A DNA stretch of 48,683 nucleotides from Nostoc sp. 'Peltigera membranacea cyanobiont' 210A (GTDB lineage: Bacteria > Cyanobacteriota > Cyanobacteriia > Cyanobacteriales > Nostocaceae): NCBI RefSeq assembly GCF_002246015.1, contig NZ_NOLJ01000007.1:89495-138177 (forward strand), written 5' to 3'. The notes beneath the pieces were generated by a model. It was not told the DNA's origin, ran no database searches, and worked only from the letters and a program-made list of their open reading frames with translations. Position numbers and translations under genes: made by a program. Of the stretch, positions 35,316-43,410 are shown piece after piece (the first letter of the stretch is position 1; each line of letters starts with the position of its first letter).

Positions 35316-35405
35316 AGGCTAACTCCCAACGGTTGGCGAGATGGAATTTTCTTGTAATTAAGCTAGGTTAGCTGATTTTAGGAACTTGTGCGTAAATGCT
35401 TTGAG

Positions 35406-35597
35406 TTAATTTTGTTTTTGTGCTTGAAATCGCCATAGTAGAGCGATCGCTACGATCGCAATCGGCAAGAATACTATAATCAGCGCGTTGGTTGCTGTCG
35501 CCGGAATTGATAGACTTGGCCCTGCATACTTAATCAATACCGATAACAAAGCCGAGAGTAAAAGCAGTTTTAGAATTAATCCTAGTTGATTTTCCAT
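35406..35597 (-). CDS. small conserved-looking membrane protein (63 aa)
   Basis: From the ATG at 35597 (MENQLGLILKL); the frame is open 11 codons further upstream, but those residues (MYHKNLYCRTF) look non-coding. Two predicted membrane helices: about 5-23 and 35-56, ending with a basic RFQAQKQN tail. No family recognised. It is on the same strand as the AI-2E gene, 90 bases upstream of it, and may share a transcript. Confidence 0.6.
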   Translation of the reverse strand: MENQLGLILKLLLLSALLSVLIKYAGPSLSIPATATNALIIVFLPIAIVAIALLWRFQAQKQN

Positions 35598-35881
35598 AAA
35601 AGTACGGCAATACAGATTTTTGTGGTACATACAAATTTGCGGTGTACCGTGTAGTTTCTAGAATAAACCCACAGATACAATCCTTGTAGTTTTCACAAAA
35701 ATATAATTTATATTACCTGTCAGGAGCGAAGGATATGATGCGCGATCGCTATTACACTTTGTTAGTGCTGCCTGAACTTCAGACAGCACATTATACACGA
35801 TTAAAGCTTTATAGAAAGTAACCAAAGCAGCCTTTGAGTAATTTAAATTAAGCACAAAGGAATGCAGACTTTTAGCAAACT

Positions 35882-36874
35882 TTATTTGCTCTGAACAGGC
35901 TCAACTTTATATTTAGTTTTAACCAACTCAGGCAATTGTATCAAAAGTTTTTTCATTCTAGCTTGAATATATTTAGGATTTTTAGGTACACGTTTAGCTA
36001 TATATCTTAAGAAAGCAATCTGATAGCCAAACTTATATTGAATTGGGGAAAATATATTGGAATTGATCTGGTTAACTGAACCTTTTTCTAGGTTTTTTAA
36101 CTTTGCTACTTCACGATGATATATGGGATGCTCTCCCCAAACGCAGGCAAAGTGTACAAGAGCAGGAGACACCACCTGATTGTATTTTTGAAAAGTCGAT
36201 TGACCTTTAATAGCATCTATATTAAAAGAACCACGAAGACCTATAGGTGTTCGCATCATCTGACCATTATCTTCAAACATACTTTGATTGTGTAGCATCA
36301 TAGCTAGACCAAAAATACGTTCATCATTAGGGCCATCACCACGAAATTCGCTAATACCTAGCTTTTGCCAATCCTTTGCCAATTCTAGTGCTGTTTCAAA
36401 AAAGGCCTTAGCAGTATCGTTTTTTTCAAAATAATAGAGACCTCCATTAAATCTAGGTAATTTTGTTAGATTAAATCGTTTGAGTGTGTCATCTACATCA
36501 ATGAATGTATCTTTATCGCCTGCTTGAAGATATACATTACCTGCCACACTAAAACTTTTACCTTTAAAATCATCAAAAATAAAGTTAATATCCCTCACCG
36601 CTATGCAATCACTATCAATACAAAGTGTATATTTAAATGGAGAATAATCATAGACATGAAGCTTTTGTTTTACGTTAGAACCGTATTCATCTCTAATGTT
36701 TATAACGCAATCATAAAGTTCTAGTAAATCTCTATCATTTTGATTATCAGTAACAATAGCACGCGGAACATTTGGTGAATGAAGCCGTAGAGAACGTGCT
36801 AATGACTTTGCCATTTCTAGATAATAAGATGCTCCGTAAGCATAGGTGATAATGCCACGTTGTGAAATAAACAT
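35882..36874 (-). CDS. putative glycosyltransferase (GT-A fold, DxD motif)
   Basis: 330 residues. The N-terminus (RGIITYAYGASYYLEMAKSLARSLR) and the metal-binding D87-S-D89 in CIDSDCIAV are like nucleotide-sugar transferases of the GT8-type fold. Further support comes from RFNGGLYYFEKND and the HFACVWGEHPIYH segment near 243-255. No signal peptide or membrane helix. Codon use and low GC differ somewhat from the surroundings. Donor and acceptor unknown; a role in surface polysaccharide is only inference. No other sugar genes are adjacent. Confidence 0.65.
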   Translation of the reverse strand: MFISQRGIITYAYGASYYLEMAKSLARSLRLHSPNVPRAIVTDNQNDRDLLELYDCVINIRDEYGSNVKQKLHVYDYSPFKYTLCIDSDCIAVRDINFIFDDFKGKSFSVAGNVYLQAGDKDTFIDVDDTLKRFNLTKLPRFNGGLYYFEKNDTAKAFFETALELAKDWQKLGISEFRGDGPNDERIFGLAMMLHNQSMFEDNGQMMRTPIGLRGSFNIDAIKGQSTFQKYNQVVSPALVHFACVWGEHPIYHREVAKLKNLEKGSVNQINSNIFSPIQYKFGYQIAFLRYIAKRVPKNPKYIQARMKKLLIQLPELVKTKYKVEPVQSK

Positions 36875-37226
36875 TATTTTATTAATTAACAGTATCTAAG
36901 CCTTCGTTTTCTAATTGCATTCTACCTTACACGCCAAAAGATAGATATCTACTAATATCAATTAAGCTTAAATTCTGTGTAAAGTCTCTGTAAACTATAG
37001 TCTGAATTTTATTGACACCTGGTTAAAAAAACCTGATTGATTGTCTTTAAAAATAACATTTCAAAGGTAGAGATAGGTTAAAACAAAAAGATATGTGTGC
37101 AGCAAAAAACAACACAGATATCGGATTTTATATTCATCCAATCCTAAAATTAAATGTAGAAAATGGATTTTTATACATCTATTAACTTGATAGATATTGA
37201 AATCAGTGCCAGAACGCAGTATAGGT
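36875..37226. other. intergenic region left of the IS630 remnant
   Basis: AT-rich, no gene, RNA or clear repeat seen. Likely contains the promoter of the leftward glycosyltransferase gene. Confidence 0.3.
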
Positions 37227-37631
37227 CGGCGGAAATAAACAGACCATATTGGTGAGAGAATACATAATCAGGTTAAAACCCATACATTTTGGGGCGCGAT
37301 CAAGGAATCAGGATGTGGCTAGATTAACTCCTAAAATCTTAAATTTAAGCGATGGCGAGCGAGATCAACTCTAACAATTGATCAACAGACACAACACGCC
37401 GCAACTCCTAGCGCTGCCAAAATAATTATCATGGCATCAGAGGGTCAAAATCATCGTGAAATAGCCCTAAATTTAGACATCAAGAACCAAAGTACGTTCT
37501 TTGACGATCGCTATATAACGCTAAACTTTCCACAGATTGGAGTATTGCTATAAATTTGATCTTGACTTCGGGATTTAGATGGTAGCGAGTAAACATTTCA
37601 TTAATTTGGAATGGGTGGTTTATTTCCACCG
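37227..37631. mobile_element. internally deleted IS630-type element
   Basis: Ends are imperfect inverted repeats CGGCGGAAATAAAC (37227-37240) and GTTTATTTCCACCG (37618-37631), 13 of 14 matching. The inside carries the beginning of an IS630-family transposase and then unrelated AT-rich DNA. At about 405 bp it is far shorter than a complete IS630 (about 1.1 kb), so it is a dead remnant. Confidence 0.65.
37315..37500 (+). pseudogene. IS630-family transposase, N-terminal remnant
   Basis: GTG at 37315 reads MARLTPKILNLSDGERDQL, then a TAA stop, then QLINRHNTPQLLALP, and after a frameshift near 37414 AKIIIMASEGQNHREIALNL. This is the helix-turn-helix N-terminus of IS630 transposases. The DDE domain is absent. 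Stop, frameshift and truncation make it non-functional. Confidence 0.75.
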
Positions 37632-37695
37632 TGCTGTACTAGTTGATTGTTCACCTATTAAGAGATACTAAAAGCAGGTACATAGGCAAGAAAAT

Positions 37696-38865
37696 ATGGA
37701 ATCCCTAACCTCTCGTATGCAGGCGGTACAATCGCCAATTATTCCTGTGGTTGGGGAACTGATTAAAAACTCTCCTGGAACCATCTCTCTAGGACAAGGT
37801 GTTGTTTTTTACAACCCACCACATGAAGCCATAGAATTTTTAGCCAAATTCTTAGCCGAACCCGCCAATAATTTATACAAATCAGTTGAGGGAATTCCCC
37901 CTTTACTGACAGCACTTGCGGGAAAATTGCAAGCCTTCAACGGGATTGAAATCAACGGGGAAAACTGCATCGTTGTGACAGCAGGGAGCAATATGGGATT
38001 TATGAATGCCATTCTGGCTATCACTAACCCAGGCGATGAAATTATTCTAAATACGCCCTACTATTTCAACCATGAAATGGCGATCGCAATAGCTGGTTGT
38101 CGTGCGGTATTAGTGGCGACGGATGAAAATTACCAACTGCGAAAAGAAGCGATCGCTCAAGCAATTACTCCTAAAACACGGGCTGTGGTGACGATTTCAC
38201 CAAATAATCCCACTGGAGTTGTCTATTCTGAAGCAGCATTGCGCCAAGTAAATCAAATTTGTGCTAATCACAGTATTTACCACATCAGCGATGAAGCTTA
38301 TGAATATTTTACCTATAACGGTGTAAAACACATTTCACCTGGCTCATTTGGTAATAGCAGCGAGTATACCATTTCTCTCTATAGCTTTTCTAAAGCATAC
38401 GGTTTTGCGAGTTGGCGCATTGGCTATATGGTGATTCCCCAACACTTACTTGTCGCCGTTAAAAAAGTCCAGGATACAATTTTGATTTGTCCGCCAGTCA
38501 TTTCTCAATATGCAGCTTTAGGGGCATTGCAGGCAAAAGAGGATTATTTGAAGAGTCACATAGGAGCGATCGCTCAGGTACGCCAACTAGTATTAGACTC
38601 CCTTAATCGTCTACAAGGCTTATGTAGTATTATCCCTGCCAATGGCGCTTTTTATTTTTTCCTCAAAGTTCATACCCAGATGGATGCTTTTGAGTTAGTC
38701 AAACAACTGATCCAAGAACATAAAGTAGCAGTTATTCCAGGTACAACCTTTGGCATAGATGACGGATGCTATCTACGCGTCGCCTATGGGGCGCTGCAAA
38801 AAGAGACGGCAAAAGAAGGTATAGAAAGACTAGTACAAGGTTTGGAAACTATAGTTAGGAGTTAA
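37696..38865 (+). CDS. PLP-dependent aminotransferase, class I/II fold
   Basis: 389 residues. Fold type I signature: SPNNPTG (169-175), D199 in ISDEAYE, the Schiff-base K233 in SFSKAYGFASWRIGY, phosphate-binding R241, and the substrate-carboxylate Arg in YLRVAYG near residue 370. It belongs to the aspartate/aromatic aminotransferase group. The substrate cannot be told from the sequence. The ATG at 37696 follows the IS630 remnant by 64 bases, so its promoter may lie in or next to the element. YjbQ follows 86 bases downstream on the same strand. Confidence 0.9.
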   Translation: MESLTSRMQAVQSPIIPVVGELIKNSPGTISLGQGVVFYNPPHEAIEFLAKFLAEPANNLYKSVEGIPPLLTALAGKLQAFNGIEINGENCIVVTAGSNMGFMNAILAITNPGDEIILNTPYYFNHEMAIAIAGCRAVLVATDENYQLRKEAIAQAITPKTRAVVTISPNNPTGVVYSEAALRQVNQICANHSIYHISDEAYEYFTYNGVKHISPGSFGNSSEYTISLYSFSKAYGFASWRIGYMVIPQHLLVAVKKVQDTILICPPVISQYAALGALQAKEDYLKSHIGAIAQVRQLVLDSLNRLQGLCSIIPANGAFYFFLKVHTQMDAFELVKQLIQEHKVAVIPGTTFGIDDGCYLRVAYGALQKETAKEGIERLVQGLETIVRS

Positions 38866-38951
38866 AAGTCATTCAATTCCTGCCTCCTTCAAAAAGACGT
38901 TAAGCTGTGTTAACCTACCTAATCCGCAATCCCAAATATAAAATTCAACAG

Positions 38952-39389
38952 ATGCCAATTATTAATAAGTTAATTGAAATAGAAACTCAGCCAAAAATTA
39001 ATATTCATCATATCACCCCACAAATTCAAGATTTTATTGCCTCAACACCAATTAAAAATGGACAAGTTTTAGTATTTTCTCAACACACTACAACAGCGTT
39101 ATCTATCAACGAAAATGAAGTCAGATTATTAGAAGATATAAAAGTATTCTTGCAAAAATTAGCACCGGAATCAGACAGCTATTTGCATAATGACTTGCAT
39201 TTAAGAGATGTCCCAGAAGATGAGCCGATTAATGCTCACTCTCATTTAATGGCAATGATGCTGAACACTAGTGAGATAATTCCCATTGTGGATGGTAAAT
39301 TAGCTTTGGGAACCTGGCAATCTGTGTTGTTTTTTGAGTTGGATGGCCCGCGTAAAAGAACGGTATTTGTACAAATCTCTGGCGAATAA
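38952..39389 (+). CDS. YjbQ family (UPF0047) thiamine-phosphate-synthase-like protein
   Basis: 145 residues from the ATG at 38952. A TTG start at 38907 would add 15 residues that translate intergenic repeat sequence. Family blocks are intact: FSQHTTTALSINEN, LLEDIKVFLQKLAP, and HNDLHLRDVPEDEPINAHSHL (several conserved His), ending GKRLALGTWQSVLFFELDGPRKR-like. Members have weak thiamine-phosphate synthase activity, but their true role is unsettled. Soluble, probably trimeric as in solved homologues. Confidence 0.9.
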   Translation: MPIINKLIEIETQPKINIHHITPQIQDFIASTPIKNGQVLVFSQHTTTALSINENEVRLLEDIKVFLQKLAPESDSYLHNDLHLRDVPEDEPINAHSHLMAMMLNTSEIIPIVDGKLALGTWQSVLFFELDGPRKRTVFVQISGE

Positions 39390-39572
39390 TCCAATTTTAA
39401 ACCTGCAATCCTCCCAGAACAACATAAATCTGAGAGAATTACGAACACGACTAATAAGTACATCAGTTGAATTTACCTACAGCAATTAAAAACCTGAAAG
39501 AATGTTTTCCAGCATCACCTTCCTTTCCACAAACCAGGACTTTCGTTGTGTCAAAGGCAGAGGCCATTAGTT

Positions 39573-40625
39573 ATGAAAAATAACGATAATTTTGTATTAC
39601 GTAATACTTGGTACTATGCTCTGCCTAGCGATCAAATCAAGCCAGGTATGATGATCAGCCGCATTTTCTTAGGAGAACCAGTGCTGTTAGTTCGCAGCCA
39701 GGATGGCAAAGTGTCTGCGATGACAGACATTTGTCCCCATCGTGGTGTGCCCTTGAGTTGTGGGAGATTCAATGGGCAAGAAGTTGAATGCTGTTACCAC
39801 GGTTGGCGCTTTAACTCTGCTGGGCGCTGTACTGCGATACCTTCTCTTGTAGAGGAGCAGCAAATGGATTTGAGTCGCTTTGACGTGCAGTCTTATGCAA
39901 TCCGCGAAGCCCAAGGGAATATCTGGATATATATAGCTGATCCCGATAACCCTCAACCTGCTTCTGAGATGGAAATTCCGGTAATTCCAGGGTTTGGCGA
40001 TCGCTCTCACCAGTTCGTAGAGGTGGTAAAATTCCCTTGTTTTATAGATCATGCAGTAGTAGGTCTGATGGACCCGGCTCATTCACCTTATGTTCATCGC
40101 GCTTGGTGGTGGCGAAATGAGCAATTGCATGAGGAAGTGAAGCAATTTGATGCTTCGCCCTACGGTTTCACGATGCGACGACACCGATTACCAGCAAATG
40201 GGGGTCGATTATACTGGCTGATTGGCGGTGGTGTGCCGGAAACGGAGATTTCTTTTCGTTTACCTGGAGTCAGAATCGAAGAAACCACCATTGGCAACCA
40301 TCGAGTTGTTAATTTAACGGCAGTTACACCCATTTCAGACACAGAAACTGAAGTAACTTTTGCTCTTTACTGGACACTTCCTTGGGTGGGATTTTTCAAG
40401 CCACTGTTACACGTGCTGGCGCGGACTTTCATTGGCCAAGACCGAACGGTTGTAGAAAAACAGCAGATTGGTCTAAAATATAATCCTGTGCTGCGGCTGA
40501 TTAAGGACTCAGATATGCAGGCACAGTGGTATTACCAGTTAAAGCGGGAGTATGCTCGATCTGTCGCTGAAGGACGAGAATTTGTCAATCCTGTCAAAGG
40601 TCAAATACTGCGCTGGCGTGCTTAA
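39573..40625 (+). CDS. Rieske-type aromatic ring-hydroxylating oxygenase
   Basis: 350 residues from the ATG at 39573, which has GAGG about 9 bases upstream; a TTG at 39546 is less likely. N-terminal Rieske [2Fe-2S] domain: C54-P-H56 and C73-C-Y-H76-GW. The catalytic domain carries the mononuclear iron motif with D159, D167, H170 and H175 (DHAVVGLMDPAHSPYVH). Electrons must come from a separate reductase or ferredoxin. Size and motifs resemble the PaO/CAO-like oxygenases of cyanobacteria, but the substrate is unknown. The stop is 1 base from the convergent NAD(P)-binding gene. Confidence 0.88.
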   Translation: MKNNDNFVLRNTWYYALPSDQIKPGMMISRIFLGEPVLLVRSQDGKVSAMTDICPHRGVPLSCGRFNGQEVECCYHGWRFNSAGRCTAIPSLVEEQQMDLSRFDVQSYAIREAQGNIWIYIADPDNPQPASEMEIPVIPGFGDRSHQFVEVVKFPCFIDHAVVGLMDPAHSPYVHRAWWWRNEQLHEEVKQFDASPYGFTMRRHRLPANGGRLYWLIGGGVPETEISFRLPGVRIEETTIGNHRVVNLTAVTPISDTETEVTFALYWTLPWVGFFKPLLHVLARTFIGQDRTVVEKQQIGLKYNPVLRLIKDSDMQAQWYYQLKREYARSVAEGREFVNPVKGQILRWRA

Positions 40626-40626
40626 A

Positions 40627-41304
40627 TTACTCCAAAGAAAATTCGGCAAATTCTCTTTGCCCAAATAGCATATTTCGGTCTACGGCTGACAATATTTTAT
40701 TATTGGCGCGTTGGCTATTTAAGCAGCGACCAACTAACTGCGCCACATCTGCACGATTAATGCTACCAATAATGTGCGGATCTTCAGTTAAAATACCATT
40801 ACCCGTTGCTGGTTCTGACTTGAGTCCACCAGGACGGATGATTGTATAGGTGAGTCCACTGGCAATTAAGTGTTGTTCGGCTTTGTCTTTCTCAGCTAAA
40901 ACTTTTCCCAGTACCTCTAAAACTTGGGGTGAGGCAGCAACAACACTATTGCCAGCACCGATGGAAGATACAAGAATAAACTTTTGCACCCCAGCTTTAA
41001 CTGCTGCATCGATCAGATTTCTATTACCAGGGTAATCCGGTCTTTCTACATCTGATGGTAAACCGCCAATTGTACTGATAACGGTGTGAATAGGTTTATC
41101 TGTTACCATTGCGCGTTCTACATCGCCAATATTCAAGGCATCTCCCAGAACTACTTCAATACCAATTTTTTCTAGTTCACTAGCAACTGCTGCTTTTCTC
41201 AGGAGTGCTTTGACTTTTAGCTGTTGCGCTATCAGATATTGAGCAATTTCTCGACCAACACCGCGACTTGCTCCAGCCAGAAAAATATAAGATGCACTTG
41301 TCAT
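40627..41304 (-). CDS. NAD(P)-binding atypical SDR (NmrA-like)
   Basis: 225 residues. The glycine-rich loop is GASRGVGRE (about 10-18), followed by VVLGDALNIGDV, VISTIGG, a FILVSSIGAG strand and YTIIRPGGL. There is no classical YxxxK pair. Similar short proteins are cofactor-binding reductases or regulators. It shares a strand with the hydrolase 11 bases upstream, so the two form an operon, and it is convergent with the Rieske gene with a single base between stops. Confidence 0.85.
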   Translation of the reverse strand: MTSASYIFLAGASRGVGREIAQYLIAQQLKVKALLRKAAVASELEKIGIEVVLGDALNIGDVERAMVTDKPIHTVISTIGGLPSDVERPDYPGNRNLIDAAVKAGVQKFILVSSIGAGNSVVAASPQVLEVLGKVLAEKDKAEQHLIASGLTYTIIRPGGLKSEPATGNGILTEDPHIIGSINRADVAQLVGRCLNSQRANNKILSAVDRNMLFGQREFAEFSLE

Positions 41305-41315
41305 AATCAGCTTAA

Positions 41316-42299
41316 CTATTTACGCTCAAAGGATTTTATCAGAGGATTGGCAGTATTTAATAATTGCTCGATCAACTGAGATGCTTCTGGCTGGTGGCGA
41401 ACATAAGTGTCAATAAACAGACCAATAATTTCACTCATCAGCAAACGCAAGTTTTCTTGAGATTGAGTAGCTTTTAAGTCGAGAGAGGATCTAACTGTAG
41501 TGGAGTCTGGCTCATCAACTATCGAAAAGTGATTTGCTCCCTCTAAGATTACCAGATAGCTGTCATTTCGTCCCCCAGCGATTGCTTCTTGGAATGTACG
41601 TGTAACTGGGATAGTAGCATCCCCAGCACTTATACCATAGAGTTCGCTACTGGTAAGCATAAATCCATCACGGGTTCCTCCCATCAGTAGCAGTGGTAGG
41701 GAATCTGGTAAAGGCAAGATAGTTCCTGGTTCATACCCTATGGTTAAAAGTCCTCTGCTACTTGCGCCATAAGAAAAAGATGCAGCAACTCCAGGGAAAA
41801 ACCGAGGGTCAGCATTTGTGAGCGATAATAAACCACCCGCAGAGTGTCCACCGAGAATGATGCGTTGTAAATCCAACATTCCTGCTAAAACTCCTTGATT
41901 TTGTAACTGTTCGAGTTTAGTTAGAAGTGCTGGCAAAGCCAAAGCTGTAGGAGCAGTAGGATAAATTGTGGGCTTCAGCTTTTCAAAATCAACTCCAGGT
42001 GTGAGGCTAATTACGCCTGGTAGATTTTTGGCAATCCAATTAAAGAGAACCACTACCAATCCACGTTCAGCCAATTTAACCGCTAACCATTGGTATTGTT
42101 GAGCATCACAGTTATAGCCATTGAAGAAAATCACTACTGGAAAAGGTGCCTTTTCTGGATTAGCTGGCTCAATTCCCATACTTTTTTCTAGCTGACTCTC
42201 CGGTATCTGTGCTGGATAGAGAATTTTCAGGTGAATGGTATCGTAAGGTGACTGGACACCCTCAACTTTGGCAGCTTCAAAAAAAGCACGAACTGTCAT
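41316..42299 (-). CDS. alpha/beta hydrolase, chlorophyllase/dienelactone-hydrolase-like
   Basis: 327 residues, no signal peptide. Oxyanion region VVIFFNGYNCDAQQY, nucleophile S153 in GGHSAGG, probable acid in MGGTRDGF (about 210) and His in EGANHFSIVD (about 257). The layout is of the PAF-acetylhydrolase/chlorophyllase type. Substrate unknown. It is first in a two-gene operon with the NAD(P)-binding protein (11-base gap). A link to the neighbouring Rieske oxygenase is possible but unproven. Confidence 0.85.
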   Translation of the reverse strand: MTVRAFFEAAKVEGVQSPYDTIHLKILYPAQIPESQLEKSMGIEPANPEKAPFPVVIFFNGYNCDAQQYQWLAVKLAERGLVVVLFNWIAKNLPGVISLTPGVDFEKLKPTIYPTAPTALALPALLTKLEQLQNQGVLAGMLDLQRIILGGHSAGGLLSLTNADPRFFPGVAASFSYGASSRGLLTIGYEPGTILPLPDSLPLLLMGGTRDGFMLTSSELYGISAGDATIPVTRTFQEAIAGGRNDSYLVILEGANHFSIVDEPDSTTVRSSLDLKATQSQENLRLLMSEIIGLFIDTYVRHQPEASQLIEQLLNTANPLIKSFERK

Positions 42300-42610
42300 C
42301 TGTACCTTCCTTACTATGACTTCAAGAAAATCTTCCTCTCAGTGTACAACTGCTCCTCGCAAGCAAAATCTAATGATCTAAAATAACGAAGTAACTAAGT
42401 AGAAGGAAGAAGGCAGCACTAAAGACGCAATTAATCGCGTCTGTATAGGAGTCAGGAAAATCATTTCGCTGATTGGCATTTTACGTTGAATTATGTTTAC
42501 CTACTGGTAATTAAAAATACGAGCAAAAAAATATATTTAACCTAATTGCAGTAAGTATCGTAATAAACAATTGTGCCAATCTAATAAATAACTTTTCTTT
42601 GGATAAACTT
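42300..42610. other. intergenic region between divergent genes
   Basis: Contains a small hairpin AGACGC/GCGTCT near 42422-42441, of the same type as the GACGCGAT hairpins in the miniature elements. The rest is AT-rich with no gene. Confidence 0.4.
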
Positions 42611-43006
42611 ATGGCTAAAAAATCTCAACCCAATGTAGAACCATACCAAGATGTCAGATTATCTGCTACCACAAGAATTTGGGTAATTACAGTAGCCATT
42701 CTAGGAGTTTGCGTCCCATTGTCAGCCGTTACTAGAAGCGGTGCTATTCTTCCTTTAGTTGCTATTGGCGGCGCAGCTGTTGGTACAGTTGCGGTTTGGC
42801 GTTCTGATGACAAAAAATCAAAAACTAACTATTTGCAACAGCAGCAAATAGAACTGCTAGAACGGAGATTAGCGAATTTAGAAACAATTGTTAGCAGCGA
42901 TGACTTGAACTTGCAAATGAAAATTAAACAGATCGAAGCAAGGGATACTTTTGGTGACTCTTCTGATGTAAGTACTACACCCAGACAACCAAAACGCAAA
43001 GGTTAA
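42611..43006 (+). CDS. hypothetical membrane protein with coiled coil
   Basis: 131 residues from the ATG at 42611 (an in-frame TTG at 42599 would add four). Two hydrophobic helices (about 23-39 and 46-63) are followed by a coiled coil (about 72-108, YLQQQQIELLERRLANLETIV) and a basic tail. No family recognised. Probably inner-membrane with the coiled coil in the cytosol. Stands alone. Confidence 0.7.
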   Translation: MAKKSQPNVEPYQDVRLSATTRIWVITVAILGVCVPLSAVTRSGAILPLVAIGGAAVGTVAVWRSDDKKSKTNYLQQQQIELLERRLANLETIVSSDDLNLQMKIKQIEARDTFGDSSDVSTTPRQPKRKG

Positions 43007-43410
43007 AATTAGCGAATCTTCACCATTTCTTTCGATTTCAGATGATATTTCCGGTAATTATCGTTACTAGGTTAGTTTTATATAGCTATTTGCTGACTTA
43101 ACGCTACTGCAATCTTTAAATCCGTCTCAAATTCAACTTTCCTTTACAGCTAGAAGTGTTTCTAGGGAAACAGTATGTCTTTATCTATCTCCGTTAGAAT
43201 TGACTGATATCATCTAATTCTATATACTTCAACGCATCAGTTCATGAAATGTCTAAGTGCTATCCATCTATCTCTTTCACGGAAACATTTGTCAATGGCT
43301 GTGTTTTATTAGACTGTTAATATTACTGAATTTTTAATTAACTAAGGTTATAAACTTGAGTAATTGCATTTGTATAGCTTACCGTAGGTATGCAATAGTT
43401 TGCCGCAGGA
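43007..43410. other. 404-bp intergenic region
   Basis: AT-rich, no gene or clear repeat. It must hold the promoter of the WD40 gene, which I cannot place. An AGGA lies just before the WD40 start codon. Confidence 0.35.

Noticed and set aside
35658..35855. 65-codon minus-strand frame
   Set aside because: No ribosome-binding site, no recognisable features, lies in a spacer with typical non-coding composition.
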